DNA of 12,630 nucleotides from 2-12-FULL-40-12 sp964518135 (GTDB lineage: Bacteria; Patescibacteriota; Minisyncoccia; Minisyncoccales; 2-12-FULL-40-12): assembly GCA_964518135.1 (NCBI GenBank), contig CAZFEY010000021.1, positions 1 through 12,630 on the forward strand, given 5' to 3'. The notes beneath the pieces were generated by a model. It made no database searches, was not told where the DNA came from, and was given only the letters and a program-made list of their open reading frames with translations. Shown here one piece after another: positions 6,514 to 12,630 of the stretch. Both the position numbers and the translations under genes were made by a program. Numbering within the stretch: the stretch's first letter is position 1; each line of letters begins with the position of its first letter.

Positions 6514-6744
6514 ATGTGTAAAGCCCGAAGAGCGGCGAAAAAGAACGGGGTTCCTTATTTGCCAGGCGCAAATGGGAAACGCAAAACCAGAAGAAAGGGG
6601 GTGACTATTAGACTGAAAAAGGTTTGTTCTATATGCGGCGCGAAGACGACAGGTTCGTTCTGCCCGTATTGTGACAGACTCGGAACGTTACAGGATGTAA
6701 CGAAGAGACCTGAGACGAATAGAGTTTCTAAGGGCCGAAGGTAG
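6514..6744 (+). CDS. Small, highly basic zinc-ribbon protein, unknown function
   Basis: 76 residues, not recognised as a named family. Residues 1-36 are strongly basic (MCKARRAAKK..., KRKTRRK). Next comes a treble-clef-like or zinc-ribbon unit with four cysteines, C38-x2-C41-x8-C50-x2-C53 (CSICG...CPYCD), then a second basic tail ending KGRR. Lys plus Arg make 22 of 76 residues against only three acidic ones, as in RNA- or ribosome-binding proteins. An extra Cys2 lies outside the ribbon. The gene has its own extended -10 promoter, a hairpin leader, an ideal Shine-Dalgarno and a following terminator, indicating a separate and probably well-expressed unit. Its GC content is clearly above that of ftsI before it. 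It does not match the L32, L33 or L36 ribosomal protein patterns that I know. Nucleic-acid binding is inference. Confidence 0.85.
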   Translation: MCKARRAAKKNGVPYLPGANGKRKTRRKGVTIRLKKVCSICGAKTTGSFCPYCDRLGTLQDVTKRPETNRVSKGRR

Positions 6745-6769
6745 GAGTAAAAGGATAAAAGGAAAAAAT

Positions 6770-6798
6770 AAGCTGCCAGCAGTATCGGCGGCTTTTCT
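6770..6798 (+). terminator. Probable intrinsic terminator of the zinc-ribbon gene
   Basis: AAGCTGCC (6770-6777) pairs with GGCGGCTT (6787-6794) with one G-U pair and a 9-base loop, followed by a modest T-rich stretch (TTTTCTATTT). It lies 25 bases after the stop codon. Confidence 0.7.
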
Positions 6799-6810
6799 AT
6801 TTAGTTATTA

Positions 6811-6819
6811 TGTGATAAT
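6811..6819 (+). promoter_or_regulatory. Possible extended -10 promoter for tRNA-Glu/purB
   Basis: TGTGATAAT matches TGnTATAAT at all but one position; no convincing -35 is present. It lies just after the terminator and about 85 bases before the tRNA, so it could start a tRNA-Glu-purB transcript. Confidence 0.35.
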
Positions 6820-6842
6820 TTTGAGGAATAACTGGTACCATC

Positions 6843-6878
6843 GCCCCGAACTATTTACTTTCAGTAAAAATACGGGGC
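6843..6878. other. Two-tier hairpin upstream of tRNA-Glu
   Basis: GCCCCG (6843-6848) pairs with CGGGGC (6873-6878). Inside it TTTACT (6854-6859) pairs with AGTAAA (6863-6868) around a TTC loop, separated by a 5x4 internal loop. No T-run follows. It ends 26 bases before the mature tRNA and may mark the pre-tRNA 5' leader or an RNase processing site. Confidence 0.45.
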
Positions 6879-6904
6879 AGGTCTAGAGGTTGTATCGTGC
6901 TTAA

Positions 6905-6977
6905 GGCCCTGTCATCTAGCGGTTTAGGATACATGGTTCTCATCCATGTCACACGGGTTCGAATCCCGTCGGGGTCA
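6905..6977 (+). tRNA. tRNA-Glu (anticodon CTC)
   Basis: Full cloverleaf: acceptor GGCCCTG (6905-6911) with CGGGGTC (6970-6976), including two G-U pairs; a D-arm with the GG pair in its loop; an anticodon stem CATGG/CCATG around loop TTCTCAT, anticodon CTC, reading GAG; a T-stem ACGGG/CCCGT with loop TTCGAAT; discriminator A at 6977. The 3' CCA is not encoded (CTA follows), so a CCA-adding enzyme must finish it. It lies 60 bases before purB. Confidence 0.95.
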
Positions 6978-7025
6978 CTAGACTTGTTCTTTGAACAATT
7001 TAATAACAAAAAACAACCTAAGATT

Positions 7026-7031
7026 AAGGAG
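7026..7031 (+). promoter_or_regulatory. Shine-Dalgarno that sets the purB start
   Basis: AAGGAG, 6 bases before ATG 7038. It supports this start over an upstream in-frame start at 6897, which would run the protein through the tRNA. Confidence 0.85.
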
Positions 7032-7037
7032 ATTGAG

Positions 7038-8522
7038 ATGATCGAACGATACAAGAAGCCAAAAATCGAGCAAGTCTGGTCCGATCCAGAAAAGCTTCGA
7101 CTTTGGCAAGAAACCGAATTAGCGGTAATCAAGGCAAGGGTTAGTTTGGGGCAGATGAGCGAAGATGCTTATAACGAAATAAGCGAATTGCTTCACTCAA
7201 ATCCCATCGATATTATTTGGTGGTTGAAGAGAGAAGAAGAAACCCGCCACGACCTAAACGCCTTTCTTGATGAGCGCTTAAGATTTTTGCCGGAGAGTTT
7301 GCAGCCACACTTTCATGACGGTATGACCTCTTACGACACAGAGGAGCCCGCGTTTGCGTCAATGATCAAAAGCTCTATTTCTGTGCTTGAGGAGCAATTA
7401 CAGCCACTCCTTGAAACGGTGAAGAGTATGGCCAGAAATTATCGTTACACGGTAATGAACGGTCGAACTCATGGGCAGGAAGCAGAGCTACAATCCTTCG
7501 GCAAACGCTGTCTTACATGGCTAGTTGTTTTGATGGAAGACATCAACAACCTAACAAGAACAAAGGAGAGTTTGCAATATTCAAAACTCTCCGGAGCCAT
7601 CGGTAACTACAGAGGACTAAGTCCCGAAGTAGAAGCAGAAGCTCTGCGTATTCTTGGGTTTAAGCCGTTTTATGGTGCAACCCAGATTATGCCCAGAGAG
7701 CTTTATGCGCCAATAGCGCAGGCGGTTTGTCAGATAGTGCTGACATTGCACAAAATTGCCATAGACATACGTCTTGGCGCCCGTAGCGGAAGACCAATTT
7801 ATCAGGAACCGTTTGGTAAAAAACAAAAGGGTTCCTCTGCGATGCCTCACAAGAAAAACACCATCTCTTGCGAGCAATTAGAAGGTATGGCTCGCATGGC
7901 TAAAGGTTTCTCGCAGACGATTACGGATAACATATCAACATGGGAAGAAAGAGCAATCGAGCAATCGTCTGTCGAGAGAGTCGCTTGGCCCGATCTTTTC
8001 CACATTGCCGTTCATTCTGTAAAAACAATGACTAGGGTTTTGCAGGGATTGGTCGTTTACCCCGACAACATGCTCGCAGAGATTATTGATTCTTACGGTT
8101 GCTATGCAACCGGAGAAGCAAAGGAATTTCTGCGCCATCACGGACACGTCGTCGGCATCTCCACAGAAGATGCTTACAGGATCGTTCAGCTAGCGGCCTT
8201 TAATGTTTTCGAGACGAAAGGAGAGAGAAAGGAAATGCGGCAGAATCCAGCAACGTCTTTTGCTGTCGCCGAAAAAATGTTTTTAAATCTCATTCTTTTA
8301 GACACAAATGAACCATTCTCTATCCGCGAAATCATTGAAGGTGGTTGTCTCGTTGTTTCCGATCAGTTAGCAGCAAATCAAGGTACCGTGGACAGATGGA
8401 ACAATCTTTTAAGGAAGCTCTTTGGTGTGGTAGATATTCAAAGCGAATGGCAGAGAATATTTACATTCTCATATCTTTTAGCGGGCGAAAACACTCTTTA
8501 TAGAGAGATCTTGGGTGAATAA
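7038..8522 (+). CDS. purB: Adenylosuccinate lyase
   Basis: 494 residues from ATG 7038. It cleaves adenylosuccinate to AMP plus fumarate, and SAICAR to AICAR where the full purine pathway exists. Seen: N-terminal MIERYKKPKIEQVWS, typical of PurB; ETRHD (His71); NGRTHGQEAE with the conserved His145; SGAIGNY; the flexible signature loop GSSAMPHKKN (from residue 265, serines 266-267) that carries the catalytic serine; and SSVERVAWPD. These place it in PurB rather than fumarase, argininosuccinate lyase or aspartase. It is longer than the common 430-456-residue bacterial form, mainly toward the C-terminus, and the Pro usual after MPHKxN is Thr. GC content is higher than in its neighbours. No other purine gene is adjacent, so a salvage role (IMP to AMP with PurA) is plausible but inferred. 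Confidence 0.94.
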   Translation: MIERYKKPKIEQVWSDPEKLRLWQETELAVIKARVSLGQMSEDAYNEISELLHSNPIDIIWWLKREEETRHDLNAFLDERLRFLPESLQPHFHDGMTSYDTEEPAFASMIKSSISVLEEQLQPLLETVKSMARNYRYTVMNGRTHGQEAELQSFGKRCLTWLVVLMEDINNLTRTKESLQYSKLSGAIGNYRGLSPEVEAEALRILGFKPFYGATQIMPRELYAPIAQAVCQIVLTLHKIAIDIRLGARSGRPIYQEPFGKKQKGSSAMPHKKNTISCEQLEGMARMAKGFSQTITDNISTWEERAIEQSSVERVAWPDLFHIAVHSVKTMTRVLQGLVVYPDNMLAEIIDSYGCYATGEAKEFLRHHGHVVGISTEDAYRIVQLAAFNVFETKGERKEMRQNPATSFAVAEKMFLNLILLDTNEPFSIREIIEGGCLVVSDQLAANQGTVDRWNNLLRKLFGVVDIQSEWQRIFTFSYLLAGENTLYREILGE

Positions 8523-8543
8523 GTTAAAAGGTGGTCACACAAC

Positions 8544-8568
8544 GTCGTCAGCAATGGCGACTTTTTTT
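8544..8568 (+). terminator. Intrinsic terminator after purB
   Basis: GTCGTC (8544-8549) pairs with GGCGAC (8556-8561) with one G-U pair and a 6-base loop, directly followed by seven T (8562-8568). It starts 21 bases after the purB stop. Confidence 0.85.
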
Positions 8569-8630
8569 GTAGAAAAATAAAAACCATATTTTATATAGAA
8601 TTATAAATCATAACAATGTAAAATATAACA

Positions 8631-11333
8631 ATGCTTAAATCAGATTGGCATATTATTTCAGTTGAAGAGAGTTTAAAAATACTGGGTTCTAATGATAAAA
8701 CCGGATTATCATCCGAGGAAGTTGTATTGCGCCAGAAAGAATACGGACACAACAAACTACCGGAAGAAAAACCCTTAAACAAGGTTCAAATATTCTTGCG
8801 TCAATTCAAAAGTCCTCTAATGTATATTTTGGTTGTGGCCGGGATTATAACTACTTTTCTTAAAGAATATCCCGATTCTATAGTTATTTTCTCTATAGCG
8901 TTGATTAATGCATTAATTGGTTTTTTTCAGGAAAATAAAACTTCAGAAATTCTAACCGCCCTTAAAAAATTAGTTAAGGTGAAATCTTCTGTTATTAGGG
9001 AATCAGAAGAAAAAAGAATATTTCAGGAGGGTCTAGTGCCTGGTGATATTTTTATTCTTCGGCCAGGAGATAAAATCCCAGCGGACGGCCGCATTGTAAA
9101 ATCTTATAGTTTACAAGTTAATGAATCGGCTTTAACTGGAGAATGGCTACCAGCCCGAAAAAATGAAGAATTGCTATCGAAAGATACTCCTTTAGCGGAC
9201 AGGAATAATATGGTTTATATGGGTACAGTCGTTCAGGAGGGAAAGGCCAGGGTGGTGGTTGTGGCAACCGGTTTAAAAACAGAAATAGGAAAGGTAGCTT
9301 CTATAGTCAAAAGGACCAAAGACGAAAAGACGCCTTACCAGGAAAAAATTGAAAATTTTGGGAAACTTATTACAATCGTTATTTTACTAGCTTCTGTTTT
9401 AATACTTTTGGCTGGCGCGATTGTTGGTGAGAATATTGCAGATATCTTTTTCATGGTAGTCGCAATTGCGGTAGCTGCTATACCTGAAGGATTACCAATT
9501 GCCGTAACGCTTGTATTCGCTTTCAGCGTAAGAGAGCTCTTGAAAAAGAAAGGACTTGTGCGCCAGTTAATTGCGGCAGAAATCCTGGGAAGTACTTCTG
9601 TGATTTGTGCAGATAAAACTGGCACTTTGACCGAAGCCAAAATGGAGGTTAAAGGCATTTATACTGGAGCGGGAGAGTTGCCAGGTGGTAAGATCCATCT
9701 ATCCTCATTTAAACCTAATTCTTCGCACATGATGGTTCTTAAAATAGCGCTTATTCGCAGTGATGCATTTATCGAGAACCTAGAAGATCCTATGAATCAA
9801 TGGATTGTTAGAGGTGAGCCGACTGAAAAAGCCTTAGTTTTGGCTTCTGTACAAGCCGGCCTTAATAAAACTAAAATTTTGACCAAAGAAGATCAAATAG
9901 ATGAGCTCATATTCGATTCTGGGCTTAGATATTCAGCTAGTCTACACAATCTTAACAATGAGGAATATATCGTTTACACTATGGGGTCGCCAGAATCGAT
10001 CTTAAATTTGTGTAGCTTTACTGATCTAAATGGAGAGCCAAAGAGCATTTTATCTACAGAAATGAAAAGGCTTAAAGAAAGATATTCTTTATTGGCTGCT
10101 CAAGGATTTAGGTTAATAGCAATGGCTTATAAGGTTATCCCTAAGGATCGTTCTTTAAATATTTCTTTTGAGGAGACAAATATAGAATCCAGACAAAAGT
10201 TTTATAAAAAAATACTAAGAGAAGCAGTATTTGCGGGTTTTGTTACTCTTCATGATCCGATTCGCAGAGGAGTCAAAGAAGCTGTGCGTACTTGTAAGAA
10301 GGCCGGCATGAATCCAATTATTATTACCGGTGATCATAAGCTTACGGCTAAGGCAATAGCCCAAGAATTAGAGTTGAACGCAAAAGAGGATAATATTTTA
10401 GAGGGGGATGATTTAGACAAGATGTCGGACGATGCATTTAATGAGGTTTTTGAAAAAATTAAAATTTATGCCAGGGTAGAACCTCGCCATAAAATAAGGA
10501 TTGTTGAAGCTTGGCAGAGAAAAGGAGAAATCGTAGCTATGACTGGCGATGGTATTAATGATGCACCAGCTTTAAAGAAGGCCAATATCGGTGTGGCATT
10601 AGGGTCTGGTACAGATGTTGCAAAAGAAGCCTCCGATTTGATATTGCTCGATGATAATTTTGAAGTTATTGTAGTTGCCGTAGAGGAAGGTCGTAGGATT
10701 ATAGATAACATAAGAAAAGTACTAACTTATTTACTAATGGGTAGTTTTACGGAAATCATATTGATAGGTACGGCTCTCTTTTTTCGTTTACCATTACCTG
10801 TGTTGCCCGGACAAATATTATGGAAGAATGTTATTGAAGATACTCCGCCCTCTTTTGCTTTGACGCTCGAGCCCAAAGAAAAAGACATAATGAATAGGCC
10901 GCCAGAACCACCAAATTTGTCTCTTTTGACAAAACAAATGAAATTTTTGATTCTAGCTGTCGGTATCTTGACCGACCTTGTCCTTGTGGGTATTTTTGCT
11001 TGGTTTTTAAATCAAGGCTACCCAATTGAGGAGACGAGAACCGTGATTTTCGCAGGGCTTATTATTGGCTCTTTCTTCTCTGTTTTTTCTTTGCGGAACT
11101 TAAGACAAAATATTTGGCAATATAATCCTTTTGCCAATCTTTATGTGTTGGTCACCGTAATTACAGGAATGATGCTATTAATTTTCGCTATATATAGTCC
11201 TTTTAGTCACTTCTTGCTTAAAACTGTACCGATTGGTATTTTCGAATGGTCAATTTTGATTGGATTTGGTATTTTGCATATTATATTGATAGAGTTGACT
11301 AAACTTTTCTTTCGCGCAAGAAAAAGCATTTAA
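8631..11333 (+). CDS. P-type cation-transporting ATPase (P2A, Ca2+-ATPase-like)
   Basis: 900 residues, the expected size. It uses ATP to pump a cation across the cytoplasmic membrane through a phospho-aspartate intermediate. Seen: N-terminal cation-ATPase domain; actuator motif TGE (Glu171); M4 IPEGLP (285-289), typical of Ca2+ and related pumps; phosphorylation motif DKTGT (Asp328); ITGDH; hinge TGDGINDAP (638-646); and about ten membrane helices. Ion-site residues by analogy with SERCA: the M4 Glu286, M5 Glu708, M6 Asn733 and Asp737 are kept, but the M5 Asn position is Ser (about 705) and the residue before the M6 Asp is Glu736 rather than Thr. Other departures: TGES is TGEW (Trp172), and the nucleotide-domain KGAPE is MGSPE (Met451), losing the usual lysine. 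Likely substrate Ca2+, with Mn2+ or another cation possible. No Shine-Dalgarno. It heads a probable three-gene transport operon. Confidence 0.93.
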   Translation: MLKSDWHIISVEESLKILGSNDKTGLSSEEVVLRQKEYGHNKLPEEKPLNKVQIFLRQFKSPLMYILVVAGIITTFLKEYPDSIVIFSIALINALIGFFQENKTSEILTALKKLVKVKSSVIRESEEKRIFQEGLVPGDIFILRPGDKIPADGRIVKSYSLQVNESALTGEWLPARKNEELLSKDTPLADRNNMVYMGTVVQEGKARVVVVATGLKTEIGKVASIVKRTKDEKTPYQEKIENFGKLITIVILLASVLILLAGAIVGENIADIFFMVVAIAVAAIPEGLPIAVTLVFAFSVRELLKKKGLVRQLIAAEILGSTSVICADKTGTLTEAKMEVKGIYTGAGELPGGKIHLSSFKPNSSHMMVLKIALIRSDAFIENLEDPMNQWIVRGEPTEKALVLASVQAGLNKTKILTKEDQIDELIFDSGLRYSASLHNLNNEEYIVYTMGSPESILNLCSFTDLNGEPKSILSTEMKRLKERYSLLAAQGFRLIAMAYKVIPKDRSLNISFEETNIESRQKFYKKILREAVFAGFVTLHDPIRRGVKEAVRTCKKAGMNPIIITGDHKLTAKAIAQELELNAKEDNILEGDDLDKMSDDAFNEVFEKIKIYARVEPRHKIRIVEAWQRKGEIVAMTGDGINDAPALKKANIGVALGSGTDVAKEASDLILLDDNFEVIVVAVEEGRRIIDNIRKVLTYLLMGSFTEIILIGTALFFRLPLPVLPGQILWKNVIEDTPPSFALTLEPKEKDIMNRPPEPPNLSLLTKQMKFLILAVGILTDLVLVGIFAWFLNQGYPIEETRTVIFAGLIIGSFFSVFSLRNLRQNIWQYNPFANLYVLVTVITGMMLLIFAIYSPFSHFLLKTVPIGIFEWSILIGFGILHIILIELTKLFFRARKSI

Positions 11334-11350
11334 CTTTTTAAATTATAATT

Positions 11351-12457
11351 ATGTCCCAAGTTAAGAAAATTATATACGCTGTATCTGTTTTAGCCGGAAC
11401 TATAATCGGCGTTGGCATGTTCGCCTTGCCTTATGCAGCCTTGAAAGCAGGTTTTTGGGTAGTTATTGGGTATTTTTTAATCTTGGGTTCTTTGACTATA
11501 TTGATTCACTATATTTTTGGAGAACTGTCTTTGATAACTGCGGACATGAAAAGACTTCCTGGTTTTGCAAGAATTTATTTTGGCCGTTGGGGAGAAAGAA
11601 TAGCATTGGTTTCCGGGGTACTAGGTTTATTGGGTGCTCTTTTGGCTTACGCGATTGTTGGGGGAGAATTTTTACTAGAGTTATTGTCTCCGTATTTTGG
11701 CGGTAACTACATAATTTACACGATAACTTATCTTGCAGTAGCGTCGATCATAATCTTGTTTGGCATTAAAACCATAGCCAAAGTAGAATTTTGGGGTTTG
11801 ATTTTATTTATACTTGCCTCTATTGCAATATTTTTTATGGGCAGGCCATATTTACAGATAGCTAATCTTTCTCAACCATCAGATGCTTCGCAATTGTTCT
11901 TGCCTTATGGTATCGTGCTTTTTTCTTTGTGGGGAGCGGCAATCATACCAGAGGTTGAAGAAATGCTTGGTAATAATAAAAAATTAATCAGGGTAGTAAT
12001 CCCAGTTTCTATTATTATTGCAATTGTGGTCTACATATTTTTTACTTATTTAATTTTGGGTATTACTGGTAATCAGACAACCGAATCGGGGTTGGGTGGG
12101 TTAAAAAATATATTAGGGGGCAGAATAGTCAATTTCATGCTCGCCTTAGGAATTCTAACCACATTTACTTCTTTTGTAACCGTAGGATTAACTTTGGAGA
12201 AAATTTTCTGGTATGACTTAAAAATAAGAAAAGTTATAGCTTGGGCAATAACTTGTTTTGTACCGCTTGGATTATTTTTGATAGGGATTAAGAGCTTCAT
12301 TCCCGTTATCAGCTTAGCAGGGGCTATAATGCTTGGCATAGATGGTATATTGATCTTGTTGATGTATACAAAGGCGACAAAGAAGAAATCGGTTCTATTG
12401 CTGGCCACAGTATTATTAATAGGGATAATCTGCGAGATATTTTATTTTTTTAGATAA
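11351..12457 (+). CDS. Amino-acid permease, aromatic (Trp/Tyr) permease-like
   Basis: 368 residues with about eleven hydrophobic helices. The first helix carries GTIIGVGMFALP (residues 16-27), the glycine-rich unwound-helix signature of the APC superfamily where substrate and ion bind. The overall pattern (PYAALKAGFW, LITADMKRLPG, and PEVEEMLGNNKK before helix 6) is closest to the tryptophan/tyrosine permease group (HAAAP), cation-coupled importers; the exact substrate cannot be told from sequence. It starts 17 bases after the P-type ATPase, with no terminator between, and is followed 2 bases later by an exchanger-like gene, so the three are probably co-transcribed. No Shine-Dalgarno precedes ATG 11351. 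A bacterium with few biosynthetic pathways would gain from amino-acid uptake; that is inference. Confidence 0.85.
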   Translation: MSQVKKIIYAVSVLAGTIIGVGMFALPYAALKAGFWVVIGYFLILGSLTILIHYIFGELSLITADMKRLPGFARIYFGRWGERIALVSGVLGLLGALLAYAIVGGEFLLELLSPYFGGNYIIYTITYLAVASIIILFGIKTIAKVEFWGLILFILASIAIFFMGRPYLQIANLSQPSDASQLFLPYGIVLFSLWGAAIIPEVEEMLGNNKKLIRVVIPVSIIIAIVVYIFFTYLILGITGNQTTESGLGGLKNILGGRIVNFMLALGILTTFTSFVTVGLTLEKIFWYDLKIRKVIAWAITCFVPLGLFLIGIKSFIPVISLAGAIMLGIDGILILLMYTKATKKKSVLLLATVLLIGIICEIFYFFR

Positions 12458-12459
12458 AA

Positions 12460-12630
12460 ATGATTTTTTACGTCCCATTTTTTTTATTGTCTTGTTTCGG
12501 TCTTTACTATTCCGGGGAATTGGTCGTTGGAGCTTTAATGAGGGTGGCTAAATTTTTGGGCTGGAAGGAGTTCGTTGTGGCTTTTATTGTTATGTCTTTC
12601 GCGTCTTCTTTGCCAAATCTTCTTGTTGGT
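12460..12630 (+). CDS. Na+/Ca2+ exchanger-family (CaCA) protein, 3'-truncated
   Basis: The first 57 residues are visible before the window ends. ATG 12460 lies 2 bases after the permease stop. A hydrophobic first helix leads into SGELVVGALMRVAKFLGWKE, then FVVAFIVMSFASSLPNLLVG, which lines up with the alpha-1 repeat of CaCA exchangers (usual form VGLTIVAFGTSxPEL). These proteins exchange Ca2+ or related cations for Na+ or H+. The conserved ion-binding Glu after Pro is Asn here (Asn53), and GTS is ASS. The family call rests on one motif and its spacing. Its placement two genes after a Ca2+-type ATPase supports a cation-transport role. Confidence 0.7.
   Translation, partial: MIFYVPFFLLSCFGLYYSGELVVGALMRVAKFLGWKEFVVAFIVMSFASSLPNLLVG

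Noticed and set aside
6897..7037. N-terminal extension of purB to an upstream in-frame start
   Set aside because: It would translate through the tRNA-Glu gene; ATG 7038 has a good Shine-Dalgarno and the typical MIERY start of PurB.
11455..11706. 83-codon + strand ORF inside the permease gene
   Set aside because: Out-of-frame overlap with a clearly coding membrane protein; no ribosome-binding site or motif.

Overview
All protein genes and the single tRNA in this window lie on the + strand. The DNA is AT-rich, genes are tightly packed, most starts lack a clear Shine-Dalgarno sequence, UGA is an ordinary stop (ftsI ends in TGA), and proteins are divergent but recognisable. There is a short dcw division cluster, a degenerate Clp-type ATPase and several small membrane proteins. 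Together these suggest a small-genome bacterium of the Candidate Phyla Radiation (Patescibacteria, possibly Parcubacteria-like). This is inference: no rRNA or marker is present to prove it.

Region 1 (1-2651): the 3' part of a two-AAA-domain Clp/Hsp100 ATPase, cut by the window edge, then a single-pass membrane protein of unknown function, closed by a strong intrinsic terminator at 2614-2651. The Clp protein lacks several residues normally needed for ATP hydrolysis in its first ring and for substrate gripping in its second.

Region 2 (2652-6399): the division and cell-wall cluster mraZ - rsmH - ftsL - ftsI. Its control region is rich: a sigma70-like promoter, three TGGNN boxes at exact 10-base spacing that fit known MraZ operators, a perfect DnaA box lying across the middle one, and a large leader hairpin just before the mraZ start. 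MraZ probably autoregulates the operon. RsmH modifies 16S rRNA, and FtsL and FtsI form part of the septal peptidoglycan synthesis machinery. The cluster stops after ftsI; no mraY, mur, ftsW or ftsZ follows here.

Region 3 (6400-8568): a block of visibly higher GC with strong Shine-Dalgarno sequences. It has a tiny, very basic zinc-ribbon protein with its own promoter and structured leader, a tRNA-Glu(CTC), and an adenylosuccinate lyase (purB), with intrinsic terminators after the first and last units.

Region 4 (8569-12630): a likely membrane transport operon. It has a P2A-like cation-pumping P-type ATPase, an amino-acid permease of the aromatic amino acid (Trp/Tyr) type 17 bases later, and 2 bases after that the start of a Na+/Ca2+-exchanger-family protein that runs off the window. 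The outer genes may jointly handle calcium or another cation, though both have substitutions at conserved positions.

I saw no insertion sequence, phage gene, CRISPR array or rRNA. The most interesting items are the mraZ control region and the degenerate Clp ATPase.
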